DNA of 64,000 bases from an uncultured Clostridia bacterium (lineage in GTDB: Bacteria > Bacillota > Clostridia > TANB77 > CAG-508). The notes under the pieces were generated by a model. It saw only the letters and a program-made list of their open reading frames with translations, was not told the origin of the DNA and searched no databases. Shown here piece after piece: positions 1 to 8,252 of the stretch. A program made the position numbers and the translations under genes. Where the stretch lies: the NCBI GenBank assembly GCA_948777935.1, contig CAQDYY010000006.1, positions 72,019 through 136,018 of the forward strand. The letters run 5' to 3'. Every line of letters starts with the position of its first letter. Positions within the stretch are counted from its first letter, which is position 1.

Positions 1-1
1 C

Positions 2-1072
2 GAGCTTTATGGCCTAATTGATTTATCAGGAAAAGAAATTCTAAAGCCTAAATACCAAGAAATTAATTCTTTAAAGGGAACAAAAAATAGCTTAATAATA
101 AAGCAAAATGATAAATTAGGTTTATCAGATAATAAGGGAAATGTCATAATAGAACCAGAATATAAGGAAATTAAATCCATACAAGAAAATTACCAAAATG
201 GATATATAGTTGTAGACCAAGATAATAAGTATGGAATAATAGATTTCACTTCACAAGTTATTATAGATGCAAGTTATGAAGATATTAAGCAAATAACTGG
301 TAACCACATGTATGTTATAAAACAAGACGGAAAATGGAAATTAATAAACTCTAAAAAAGAAACATTAATAGAAGATGTTAATGAAGTAACACAAATATTA
401 GAAGACAAAATTGTAATTAAAAAAGATAACAAATATGGAGTATTACAAGCTTCGGGAGAAGAAAAAATAAAACCAGAATATGAAGAACTTTCTAATGTTT
501 TTAATGACTATTATTTAGCAAAGAAAAGTGGAAAATATGGTATTATAAATAGTGCAAATGAGCCAATATTACCATTCCAATATAGCAAAATAACATATAA
601 AAAAGATGCAGAATTTGTAGTAGCAGAAAAAGAAAATGTAGCAATGGGAGAAATCTATAATAACAAATTTGAAAAAAAGCTTGATGGAATTGTTTCAAAT
701 ATAAATGCTGAAAAAGGTTATATTCGCGTTTATGTAGGAAATGAATATAAATATTATAACTTAAACTTTGATGAAAAAACAGCTGTTGAATGCTTACAAA
801 ACAATAATTTACTTTTAAGTAAAAAAGATGGAAGATATGGATATATAAACCGTGATGGAAATATTGTAATAGATTACATTTACGAAGATGCACAAGAACT
901 AAATGAATACGGATATGCCGCAGTAAAAAAAGATGGCAAATGGGGAGCAATTGACAAAACAGGAGCAGTTGTAGTGAGTTGTAGCTATGATTTACAAGAA
1001 AATCTACTAATAGATTTTATTGGTAAGTGGCACCTAAGTGTAGACTTAAATTCATACTACTATACAGATTAA
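2..1072 (+). CDS. WG-repeat protein, 5' end outside window
   Basis: The frame is open from base 2 to the TAA at 1070-1072, so the gene starts upstream of the window; the first internal ATG at 308 is not the start. The product is a tandem array of about 35-residue WG-type repeats, each with a core such as YGLID, YGIID, WKLIN, YGVLQ, YGIIN, YGYIN or WGAID followed by an acidic stretch and PxYxx. The family forms beta-rich repeat folds in surface or secreted proteins and has no assigned reaction. The visible part has at least seven repeats. It is followed by a structured intergenic segment and an unrelated membrane-anchored protein. Confidence 0.85.
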   Translation, partial: ELYGLIDLSGKEILKPKYQEINSLKGTKNSLIIKQNDKLGLSDNKGNVIIEPEYKEIKSIQENYQNGYIVVDQDNKYGIIDFTSQVIIDASYEDIKQITGNHMYVIKQDGKWKLINSKKETLIEDVNEVTQILEDKIVIKKDNKYGVLQASGEEKIKPEYEELSNVFNDYYLAKKSGKYGIINSANEPILPFQYSKITYKKDAEFVVAEKENVAMGEIYNNKFEKKLDGIVSNINAEKGYIRVYVGNEYKYYNLNFDEKTAVECLQNNNLLLSKKDGRYGYINRDGNIVIDYIYEDAQELNEYGYAAVKKDGKWGAIDKTGAVVVSCSYDLQENLLIDFIGKWHLSVDLNSYYYTD

Positions 1073-1078
1073 TAAAAG

Positions 1079-1150
1079 AGAACCTTTTACTGTGCTAATT
1101 TGGAAAAGTAGAGTAAAGGTCCCTTTATTAAAGGTGACTGGGGGTTCTAT
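1079..1150 (+). promoter_or_regulatory. structured leader or attenuator-like element
   Basis: The 92-base gap can fold in competing ways. AGAACC (1079-1084) pairs with GGTTCT (1143-1148), CCTTTTACT (1083-1091) pairs with AGTAAAGG (1112-1119), and a third hairpin is built on CTTTA/TAAAG with flanking GTC/GAC (1119-1138). The first two pairings share bases. It ends just before the RBS of the next gene. No known riboswitch class was recognised, and it may simply be a terminator-like spacer. Confidence 0.3.
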
Positions 1151-1164
1151 GAATAGGAGAGATT

Positions 1165-2400
1165 ATGGAACTAAAGATAAAATATCAATATACATACTTC
1201 ATTTATCCATACGTAATTTCTGAAAACAAATATAATAAATATTTGTATAAATTACTAAGCAATAAAAATTGTATGGTAAAATTTTTCGAAAAAGAAAAAG
1301 ACTTTGACTTATACACATATTTTTTACCCAAAATAAAGGAATTTATGTTTCAAAACTTCGAATTTAACAAAGAAAAAATTCGAAGTTTTGAAGGGTTTAA
1401 TAAAGAAATGCAAGCGAGTATTCTTTCAAAATATCCAGTAACTATATTCGAATATAATTTAGGAAATGACATGCAAGGAAAAGCAGGAGAAGAAGAAGGA
1501 ATTTTCTTTCACATGCAAAAAATGGAGCTAATATGTTTTAATACAGGTATTTGCTTTTTAGTAATGAAAACCAATATTGAAGATAGTAAAGATTTTAGAG
1601 ATGTATTAGATTTTAATTACAAATTTCGTGATATTAAATCTGAATTAAATGGTTTAAAAAAATACGAGAATATTCGTTTACAAACAGCTATATTTAGTGA
1701 TGTACGAAAACTAACAGATTTAATAAAAGAACTAACAGGAAAAATAGAAGATGCAAAAGCTTTAAACATAGATACCAACAGATTTTTAACATATGCATAT
1801 ACATGTATTGAACAAGATGCATGGAGTGATGATGAAAAGTTTAAAGATATTGAATTTGAATTTTTTAAATATGCAAACATATTTCCAAGTTCATATAAAT
1901 CAAACTTTGATAAAAGGCATATGGAAATACTTTCAAAATGGAAATTTATTCGTACAGGTTTTACAAAAGAAGGAGTAGGGTTATTGACATCTGGAATTGA
2001 TATACACAATTATACAAAACTACCATATGTATATGAAAATCAATATTTATATACATATATACTTGTACAATATCAAAAAATTTACTTAAAGAAGCTAGAA
2101 AAAGAAGCAAAACAAAAAAGTATGACTGTATCTACAAGAGACAAATTTATTAAATTTACTAAAGAGCTATGGATAGGAGAAGTAACAAATGATGATGTTG
2201 GAACAAACATCTATAAAAAAACAAGAGGGGTATGTGAAGTTTCAAAATTGTATGAAGAAGTAAAAAATAAATTTGATGTAGCATATAAAGAGCTAAACAT
2301 TGAAAAGGTAAGTAAAGTAAATAAGATTATTTTGGTAATATTAGGAATTTCATTAATGCTAAATATTATAAACTTTGTTACTTTATTAAAGATGATGTAG
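1165..2400 (+). CDS. uncharacterised 411-aa protein with C-terminal membrane anchor
   Basis: I do not recognise the family. The ATG follows a good RBS (AGGAGAG, 1155-1161). The protein is mostly soluble, charged and rich in Lys, Tyr and Phe. Residues about 386-408 form a single hydrophobic segment (KIILVILGISLMLNIINF) near the C-terminus, so it is probably a tail-anchored protein with its bulk in the cytoplasm. A charged helical stretch at about 300-320 may form a coiled coil. It sits upstream of acpS, separated by a 57-bp intergenic repeat. It carries no visible catalytic motif. Confidence 0.7.
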   Translation: MELKIKYQYTYFIYPYVISENKYNKYLYKLLSNKNCMVKFFEKEKDFDLYTYFLPKIKEFMFQNFEFNKEKIRSFEGFNKEMQASILSKYPVTIFEYNLGNDMQGKAGEEEGIFFHMQKMELICFNTGICFLVMKTNIEDSKDFRDVLDFNYKFRDIKSELNGLKKYENIRLQTAIFSDVRKLTDLIKELTGKIEDAKALNIDTNRFLTYAYTCIEQDAWSDDEKFKDIEFEFFKYANIFPSSYKSNFDKRHMEILSKWKFIRTGFTKEGVGLLTSGIDIHNYTKLPYVYENQYLYTYILVQYQKIYLKKLEKEAKQKSMTVSTRDKFIKFTKELWIGEVTNDDVGTNIYKKTRGVCEVSKLYEEVKNKFDVAYKELNIEKVSKVNKIILVILGISLMLNIINFVTLLKMM

Positions 2401-2413
2401 ATGCAATAAAAAT

Positions 2414-2470
2414 TAAATGTAGGGGCATCGTTTGTGGGAATACATCGTAGGACATGACACCACTGTGCCC
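2414..2470 (+). repeat. 57-bp intergenic repeat, copy 1
   Basis: This stretch is identical to 2881-2937 except for one base (T here, C there, at 2428). It begins TAAATGTAGGGGCA and ends CACTGTGCCC. The ends GGGCA and TGCCC are complementary, so the unit can fold into a hairpin. It resembles the short GTAGGGGC palindromic elements scattered through many clostridial genomes. Confidence 0.8.
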
Positions 2471-2507
2471 TTTGCTGTATACTGAAATAATAGTAAGGAG
2501 ACAAACT

Positions 2508-2879
2508 ATGCAAGTTAAATGTGGAATAGACATAATAGAAATAGATAGAATAAAAGAAGCAATTGAAACTACTAAAGGAGAATTTATAAACAGAGTATAC
2601 ACAGAAAATGAAATACAATATTGCGAATCCAAAAATAACATGAAATATCAGCATTATGCAGCAAGATTTGCAGCAAAAGAAGCAGCTTTTAAAGCTATTT
2701 CAGAAGAGTTTGATAAATACGAAATAACATGGAAAGATATAGAAATAACAACTAATGAAAAAGGAAGACCTAAAGTTGAAATTTTAAACAAAGAAATACT
2801 AAATTTAGAAAGTATAGATATAAGCATTTCACATTGTAAAAACTATGCAGTAGCAAATGTTACAATACTACTAAAATAA
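2508..2879 (+). CDS. acpS: holo-[acyl-carrier-protein] synthase
   Basis: This 123-residue protein has the AcpS length and motifs: GIDIIEIDRI at residues 6-15 (Asp8, magnesium/CoA site), FAAKEAAFKA at 54-63 (Glu58, metal ligand) and a C-terminal ISHCKNYAVA strand. It transfers 4'-phosphopantetheine from CoA to a serine of apo-ACP, activating fatty-acid synthesis in the cytosol. The start is the ATG at 2508, six bases after AAGGAG. An in-frame ATG at 2454 would add 18 residues encoded inside the intergenic repeat and has no RBS, so I rejected it. The flanking repeats suggest co-transcription with tatD. Confidence 0.95.
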   Translation: MQVKCGIDIIEIDRIKEAIETTKGEFINRVYTENEIQYCESKNNMKYQHYAARFAAKEAAFKAISEEFDKYEITWKDIEITTNEKGRPKVEILNKEILNLESIDISISHCKNYAVANVTILLK

Positions 2880-2880
2880 A

Positions 2881-2937
2881 TAAATGTAGGGGCACCGTTT
2901 GTGGGAATACATCGTAGGACATGACACCACTGTGCCC
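2881..2937 (+). repeat. 57-bp intergenic repeat, copy 2
   Basis: Second copy of the element at 2414-2470, in the same orientation, with one substitution. It lies just after the acpS stop codon. Two copies bracketing one gene suggest either local duplication or a mobile miniature element. Confidence 0.8.
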
Positions 2938-2971
2938 ATTTTAAAAATACAATATAAAGAAGGTTAGATTT

Positions 2972-3745
2972 ATGGAATTGTTTGATTCACACTGCCATTT
3001 AGATGACGAAAAATTTAATGAAGATAGAGAAGATGTTATCTCTAACATCTTTTCATCAAATATTACAAAACTAATTAGTGCAGGATATAGTTTAGAAAGT
3101 TCAAATAAAGCATTAGAACTTACAAAAAAATATCCACAAATATACACAGTAAGTGGAATATCACCAAACGATATAGGAGAAAATGTGGAAAACATCCAAG
3201 AAGAAATAGATGAAATTGAAATTTTAGCTAAAAATGAAAAAGTAGTAGGAATAGGAGAAATTGGCTTAGATTATTATTGGAATAAAGAAAATAAAGAGCT
3301 ACAAAAATTTGCATTTATAAAGCAAATTGAAATTGCTAATAGGTTAAATTTACCAATTGTAATACACACAAGAGAAGCAGTAATGGATACATTAGAAATA
3401 CTAAAAAAATATTTAGTAAATAAAAAAGGTGTGTTTCACTGTTGCCCATTAAATGTAGAACTTGTAAAAGAAGCTTTAAAATTAGGATTCTACATTTCAT
3501 TTGCAGGACCAATAACATTTAAAAACTCTAAAAATGCAGAAGAAATAATTAAATTAGTACCAGATGATAGAATGTTAATTGAAACAGATAGTCCATACTT
3601 ATCTCCAGAACCAAATAGAGGAAAAAGAAATGATTCTACAAATGTAAGATATGTAGCGCAAAAAATAGCAAATGTAAAAGGATATACTTTAGAAAAAGTT
3701 GCAAAAATAACATATGACAATACTTGTAGAATTTTTGAGATTTAG
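2972..3745 (+). CDS. tatD: TatD family metal-dependent hydrolase
   Basis: The 257-residue protein has the TatD/YcfH metal-site series: HCH at 7-9, GEIGLDYYW with Glu96, VIHTRE, GVFHCC and ETDSPYLSPEP near residue 205. The family is a TIM-barrel metal-dependent deoxyribonuclease or hydrolase; in Firmicutes it commonly sits near RNA or DNA maintenance genes. The ATG follows GAAGG at 2959-2963. It follows acpS closely and is followed by a strong promoter for an unrelated small gene. Substrate is not certain from sequence. Confidence 0.92.
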   Translation: MELFDSHCHLDDEKFNEDREDVISNIFSSNITKLISAGYSLESSNKALELTKKYPQIYTVSGISPNDIGENVENIQEEIDEIEILAKNEKVVGIGEIGLDYYWNKENKELQKFAFIKQIEIANRLNLPIVIHTREAVMDTLEILKKYLVNKKGVFHCCPLNVELVKEALKLGFYISFAGPITFKNSKNAEEIIKLVPDDRMLIETDSPYLSPEPNRGKRNDSTNVRYVAQKIANVKGYTLEKVAKITYDNTCRIFEI

Positions 3746-3763
3746 TAATAAAATTCCCAAAAT

Positions 3764-3792
3764 TTGCAAAAGATTACATAAAGTGATATAAT
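3764..3792 (+). promoter_or_regulatory. sigma-A-type promoter for the 70-aa gene
   Basis: TTGCAA at 3764-3769 and TATAAT at 3787-3792 are 17 bp apart. They lie just after tatD and upstream of a leader in which CCTAG and CTAGG (within 3827-3858) can pair before the RBS. Confidence 0.75.
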
Positions 3793-3870
3793 AAAAGTGT
3801 AACAAAGAAACCGAGCAAAAAAAATCCTAGTACAAGGAAGTATGAAATTGGAGCTAGGTGGAGGTACATC

Positions 3871-4083
3871 ATGGAAGATAACTACGATTACAGCCTCGAT
3901 AAGTATGTAAGTCCAGACAAAGATGAGCGCCTAAGACAGATAGAAATAGCAAAGGCTCGTCGAGAAGAACAAAACAGAATTAGGATAGCTGAAATGTTCT
4001 TACAAGACATCATGGATGTAATTCTGGCAGCAGGCGCTCGTACAGATGACGCAGAAGGAAAATTTGCAAAAATGATAGAGTAG
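3871..4083 (+). CDS. small charged protein, 70 aa
   Basis: I do not recognise the family. The ATG follows a strong GGAGG RBS. The product is rich in Arg, Glu and Asp, begins MEDNYDYSLDKYVSPDK and has a helical middle (RQIEIAKARREEQNRIRIAEM). It has no membrane segment or signal peptide. It has its own consensus promoter, a 5' leader with a possible CCTAG/CTAGG hairpin, and its own terminator, so it is an independent unit. Codon use is richer in GC (CGC, CGT, GCG, CTC) than in neighbours, a trait shared with the small genes at 39074, 38777, 53638 and 61408. Confidence 0.7.
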   Translation: MEDNYDYSLDKYVSPDKDERLRQIEIAKARREEQNRIRIAEMFLQDIMDVILAAGARTDDAEGKFAKMIE

Positions 4084-4106
4084 GTTTAACTACTCTATCG
4101 TTTTAT
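4074..4106. terminator. bidirectional intrinsic terminator
   Basis: GATAGAGTAG (4074-4083) and CTACTCTATC (4090-4099) form a perfect 10-bp stem with a six-base loop. T-rich tracts on both sides serve the convergent small gene and lemA. Confidence 0.9.
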
Positions 4107-4657
4107 TTTCCAAAATCTACTTTTACATTTTTTCTTGCTTCATCTGAATCTACTTTAAATAATTCAGCTAGTTCAAAATGGAACATAGAAGCAATAATGT
4201 TAGAAGGTATAACTTCTAATTTTGTATTGTACATTGTAACTGTATCATTGTAAAATTGTCTTGAAAAAGATAGTTTGTTTTCTGTGTTTTGTAATTCTTC
4301 TTGTAATTCAGAGAAGTTTGTATTTGCTTTCAAATCTGGATAGCTTTCAGAAACAGCCATAATAGTTTTTAAAGCACCAGATAACTGGTTATCTAATTCA
4401 GCTTTTTCAGCAACACTAGAAGCATTTGCCCAAGAAGTTCTAAGCTCAGCAATTTTAGTTAAAGTACCTTCTTCATGATTCATATATCCTTTTACAGTAT
4501 CTACTAAGTTTGGAATTAAATCAAATCTTCTTTGTAACTGAACATCAATCTGACTCCATGCATTTCTTACTTTCTGTCTTAATCTTACTAAATTGTTATA
4601 TAGGCTAATTATGATAAGGACTAAAACAATAACAACAGCTAATATAATCCAACCCAT
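4103..4657 (-). CDS. lemA: LemA family protein
   Basis: The 184-residue protein has the LemA plan: an N-terminal membrane segment (residues about 2-21), then NNLVRLRQKVRNAWSQIDVQ, the RRFDLIPNLVDTVKGYMNHE block, and a helical C-terminus ending in FELAELFKVD. The bulk is predicted to lie outside the membrane. Its biochemical role is unsettled; family members are found near membrane proteases and envelope stress genes. The start has a consensus AAGGAGG RBS. It is monocistronic and convergent with the 70-aa gene. Confidence 0.95.
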   Translation of the reverse strand: MGWIILAVVIVLVLIIISLYNNLVRLRQKVRNAWSQIDVQLQRRFDLIPNLVDTVKGYMNHEEGTLTKIAELRTSWANASSVAEKAELDNQLSGALKTIMAVSESYPDLKANTNFSELQEELQNTENKLSFSRQFYNDTVTMYNTKLEVIPSNIIASMFHFELAELFKVDSDEARKNVKVDFGK

Positions 4658-4734
4658 TTATATTCCTCCTTTAATTAATATAATTTATAATAGCATATTA
4701 TTAAAAAATATACAACAAAAATAAAGAAAAATGC

Positions 4735-4763
4735 TTGTACATTTTAATAAGTAGTGCTAAAAT
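4735..4763 (+). promoter_or_regulatory. promoter of pyrB
   Basis: TTGTAC (4735-4740) and TAAAAT (4758-4763) are 17 bp apart and 30 bp upstream of the pyrB start. There is no room for a long attenuator between promoter and RBS. Confidence 0.65.
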
Positions 4764-4792
4764 AGAAAAAATGTCTAAAAAGGAGAGAGAGT

Positions 4793-5668
4793 ATGAATGT
4801 ATTAAATTTAGATGATTTTAGTACCAAAGAAATTAATGAAATATTAGATTTAGCAGAAGAATTTAAAAATGGTAAAAAAGTAGATTATAAAGGAGAAAAA
4901 GTAGTAGCAAATTTATTTTTTGAGCCATCTACTAGAACACATTATAGTTTTGATATGGCAGAACTAAAATTAGGTTGTAAAACACAAAATTTTGATGCTG
5001 GTAATTCAAGCTTAAAAAAAGGTGAAAGTTTATATGATACTGTAAAAACATTTGAAATGTTTGGTGTAGATGCAGTTGTTATAAGACATACAGAAAATGA
5101 ATACTATAACCAATTAGTAGGAAAAGTTAATATTCCAATACTAAATGCAGGAGATGGAACAGGAAACCACCCAACACAATCACTTTTAGATTTATTAACG
5201 ATAAGGCAAGAATTTGGAAAATTTGAAGGACTAAAAGTAGTAATAGTGGGAGATATTAAACATTCAAGAGTAGCACATACAAACTTTAAAGTAATGCAAA
5301 GGTTAGGAATGGAAGTATATACATCAGGACCAGAAGAATATAGAGAAGAAGGATTTAATTTTGTAGAATTTGATGAAATAATAGGTAAAGTAGACGTAGT
5401 TATGCTTCTTCGTGTGCAACATGAAAGACATAGTGAAAAAATGAGTGAAACTATAGAAGAATACCATAATGCATATGGATTAAATAAAAAACGTGTGGAA
5501 CAAATGAAGGATCGCAGTATTATAATGCATCCAGCACCATTTAATAGAAATGTAGAAATTGCAGATGATGTTGTAGAATGTGAAAAATCACGCATTTTTA
5601 AACAAGTACAAAATGGAGTATTTGTAAGAATGGCATTAATTAATATGGTTTTAGGAGAAAATGTATAA
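4793..5668 (+). CDS. pyrB: aspartate carbamoyltransferase catalytic subunit
   Basis: The 291-residue protein has FFEPSTRTHYSF at 42-53 (carbamoyl-phosphate loop Ser46-Thr47-Arg48-Thr49), GDGTGNHPTQSLLD with His126, MLLRVQHERH and IMHPAPFNRNVEI (aspartate-binding region). It condenses carbamoyl phosphate with aspartate to give N-carbamoyl-aspartate, the committed step of pyrimidine synthesis. No pyrI, pyrC or other pyr gene is adjacent, so it looks monocistronic, and the Bacillus-style pyr leader attenuator is not visible. The ATG follows AAGGAGAGAG. Confidence 0.97.
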   Translation: MNVLNLDDFSTKEINEILDLAEEFKNGKKVDYKGEKVVANLFFEPSTRTHYSFDMAELKLGCKTQNFDAGNSSLKKGESLYDTVKTFEMFGVDAVVIRHTENEYYNQLVGKVNIPILNAGDGTGNHPTQSLLDLLTIRQEFGKFEGLKVVIVGDIKHSRVAHTNFKVMQRLGMEVYTSGPEEYREEGFNFVEFDEIIGKVDVVMLLRVQHERHSEKMSETIEEYHNAYGLNKKRVEQMKDRSIIMHPAPFNRNVEIADDVVECEKSRIFKQVQNGVFVRMALINMVLGENV

Positions 5669-5739
5669 AAAATACTTGTACAAAAATAATATCTATGATA
5701 TATTGTTGATATATTTATTTAAAGTAGAGGTGTAACCTT

Positions 5740-6471
5740 ATGGAAAACGAAATTACAAATAGAGATCAAAAAACAATATTAATAGTAGATGATGAGCAAC
5801 ACATTGTAGATATCTTAGTATATAACTTAGAAAAAGAAGGATACAAAACGTTGCAAGCAAATGATGGATTAACTGCAGTTGATATAGCACTAAGCCAGAA
5901 GCCAGATTTAATTCTACTAGATATAATGCTTCCAAAAATGGATGGACTAGCAGTTTGTAAAAGAATTCGTCATACATTAAATGTACCAATTCTAATGTTA
6001 ACAGCAAAAGATGAAGAAATAGACAAAATTTTAGGATTAGAATTAGGTGCAGATGACTATGTTACAAAACCATTTAGTGTAAGAGAATTAATGGCAAGAA
6101 TAAAAGCTAACTTAAGAAAAGTAGAAGTATCTGCTGAAGGTTCTGTAGATGAAAAAAAGGAAAATACTAATAAAATTGTAGTAGGTGATTTAAGCTTAGA
6201 TTTAGATAAATTTGAGGTTCAAGTAAAAGGAGAAGTTATAGACTTAACATTAAGAGAATTTGAAGTTTTAAAATATCTAGCAAACCAACCAGGACAAGTT
6301 ATTACAAGAGAAGTATTACTAGAAAAAGTATGGGGATATGAATACTATGGTGATATTAGAACTGTTGATGTTACTGTAAGAAGAATTCGTGAAAAGATAG
6401 AAAAAGACACATCTGCTCCAAAAATTTTAATTACAAAAAGAGGAGTTGGCTATTACATAGCATCAAAATAA
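5740..6471 (+). CDS. OmpR/PhoB-family response regulator (WalR/PhoP-like)
   Basis: The 243-residue regulator has a receiver domain (residues about 12-125; acidic pocket Asp17/Asp18, phosphoacceptor Asp61 in LLDIMLP, Thr in MLTAKD, Lys in YVTKPFS) and a C-terminal winged helix ending TVRRIREKIE...RGVGYYI. It binds DNA when phosphorylated, presumably by the histidine kinase just downstream. The layout matches the WalR/PhoP type; which stimulus it serves cannot be read. A terminator follows it, so the kinase is probably expressed at a lower level from read-through. Confidence 0.93.
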   Translation: MENEITNRDQKTILIVDDEQHIVDILVYNLEKEGYKTLQANDGLTAVDIALSQKPDLILLDIMLPKMDGLAVCKRIRHTLNVPILMLTAKDEEIDKILGLELGADDYVTKPFSVRELMARIKANLRKVEVSAEGSVDEKKENTNKIVVGDLSLDLDKFEVQVKGEVIDLTLREFEVLKYLANQPGQVITREVLLEKVWGYEYYGDIRTVDVTVRRIREKIEKDTSAPKILITKRGVGYYIASK

Positions 6472-6479
6472 ACAATAGG

Positions 6480-6505
6480 AGCTTGTATATCATACAGGCT
6501 TTTTT
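6480..6505 (+). terminator. intercistronic terminator between regulator and kinase
   Basis: AGCTTGTAT (6480-6488) pairs with ATACAGGCT (6492-6500) with one G-U pair and is followed by a T-run. It lies between the response regulator and the kinase and may set their ratio. Confidence 0.75.
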
Positions 6506-6549
6506 ATTGTAGTTTTGGTCTTTTAAATGGAATACAAGGGGATATAATC

Positions 6550-7987
6550 ATGATAAAAAATATTCAATTAAAAATCATATTAATTTTTACAATAATAACA
6601 GTAATCTTAATAACAGGATTTACTGTATACTTTTTAACTAATCTGCAAAATATACATACACAAGCATCAGCAATAGAAAATGCAGAACAATTAGTAAATA
6701 GCACAAAACAAGTAATAGACAAAGGAACTATTTTTACAGTATTTGCAATAGTAGCATTTTGCATTATTGCAACAGTGATAGCAATATTTATTACAAAAAA
6801 AGTTACAAATCCAATTAACAAACTAATTAGTAGTGCAAAACGAATTGCAGCAGGAGAAGAGGTAGAAATTAAACAAATTACAAAAAAGGAAGATAAAGAA
6901 GTAAGTGAGTTAGTAGGAGCATTTGGGCTTATGACTACAGAACTAAAGGATAATTTAAATGAAGTTTCAAGGCAGAAAAATCAAATTGAAACTATATTAC
7001 TACATATGACAGATGGAATTATTGCATTTAATATGGAAGGAAAAATTATATTAGTAAATCCAGCAGCAACAAGGCTTTTAAGGATTATGCCAGAAGAAGA
7101 CACATTTGAAAAAATATTTGAAAAACTAAATGTTGAAATAAACATGGAAAAAGTAATATATCTAGATAATTGGACATCATCAGAAGAAAGAGTATCTTTA
7201 GGAGATAAGAACATTAACTTATTTTTTGCGCCATTAAAAGAAGAAAATGAAAGACCAGCAGGAGTAATGGTTGTAATTCAAGATATTACAGAACATGTAA
7301 AACTAGATAATATGAGAAAAGAATTTGTAGCAGATGTATCACACGAATTAAAAACACCAATTACATCTATTATGGGATATGCAGATACTTTACTAGAAGG
7401 AGAATATGATAAAAAAACACAAGATAAATTTTTAGGTGTTATTGCAAGTGAAGCAAGAAGAATGGCAAAACTTGTAACAGACTTATTAGCATTATCTAGG
7501 TTTGATAATAACCAAGTAAAACAAGAAAAAGAAGAATTTGATTTAGGAGAGCTTGTTAAAAAATGCCAAGAAAAAGTACAAATGCAAATTAAGCAAAAAA
7601 ATCATCAAGTAGAATGTTTTGTAACAGCAAATGTACCACCAGTTTATGCAGATAAAGATGGTATAGAAAGAGTAGTTTTAAACATATTAACAAATAGCAT
7701 TAAATATACACGGAGATAATGGGCATATTAAAATATATGTAGGTTTTGTATATAATGATGCATATATAAAAGTAATAGACAATGGAATTGGTATTCCAGA
7801 AGAGGATTTATCTAGAATTTTTGAGAGATTTTATCGTGTAGATAAGGCACGTACAAGAGAAATGGGAGGAACAGGGCTTGGTCTTTCTATTGCAAAAGAA
7901 ATACTAGATAGAAATAATGGAAGTATAGATATAAAAAGTGAGCAAGGAAAAGGAACAGAAGTAGTTATAAGAATACCAACAAAATAG
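6550..7987 (+). CDS. WalK-like sensor histidine kinase, needs +1 shift at CGG (7711)
   Basis: Two frames joined at 7711 give 478 residues: two membrane helices (about 7-30 and 57-80), HAMP, PAS (about 145-250), HisKA with the H-box VSHELKTP (His265), and the ATPase domain. The first frame ends six bases after the N-box (NILTNSIKYT); the G1 box (DNGIGIPEED), F-box and G2 box (GGTGLGLSIAKEIL) lie in the +1 frame. Without the shift the kinase loses its ATP lid and cannot autophosphorylate. The junction is codon ACA, then C, then GGA (Gly). The product would phosphorylate the upstream regulator. Confidence 0.88.
7711..7714 (+). other. CGGA +1 frameshift site 1 (histidine kinase)
   Basis: In-frame codon 388 is CGG, and a TAA follows two codons later in the zero frame. 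Skipping C7711 reads GGA and continues 91 codons through the conserved G boxes to the TAG at 7985-7987. Confidence 0.88.
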
Positions 7988-8001
7988 TAAGTTATTATAA
8001 A

Positions 8002-8160
8002 GAATATGTAGTAATATAAAATTAAAAATTCCGTTCTCCACGGCGTTTTAGTATAATTGGTTTTAACAAGAAAGATACACACTATACTCCCAGAAAAAGA
8101 AATATGACGCCTTTGGCTAACAGGTCGAACTCGTTTTTAATTTTATATTACTACATATTC
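8002..8160. mobile_element. 159-bp MITE-like element with 27-bp perfect inverted ends
   Basis: Bases 8002-8028 and 8134-8160 are perfect 27-bp inverted repeats (left end GAATATGTAGTAATATAAAA). The 105-bp core has higher GC (TTCCGTTCTCCACGGCG..., AACAGGTCGAACTCG) than the flanks and no ORF of note. No clear target duplication is visible beyond AA. The structure suits a miniature inverted-repeat element or a very long RNA hairpin at the end of the kinase transcript. Confidence 0.65.
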
Positions 8161-8252
8161 AAGTAAATTAACCATAAAATAAGCCTTATATATTGATAAA
8201 AACCAAAAATAGATATATAATTATATACATATGCTAGAAAGAAGGAAAAAAG

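Noticed and set aside
2454..2507. N-terminal extension of AcpS from the ATG at 2454
   Set aside because: The extension is encoded inside the intergenic repeat, lacks an RBS and is absent from the AcpS family; the ATG at 2508 has AAGGAG.
8120..8140. Programmed or functional tRNA fragment in the 8002 element core
   Set aside because: GGTCGAACTCG looks like a T-loop, but no acceptor or anticodon arm can be drawn.
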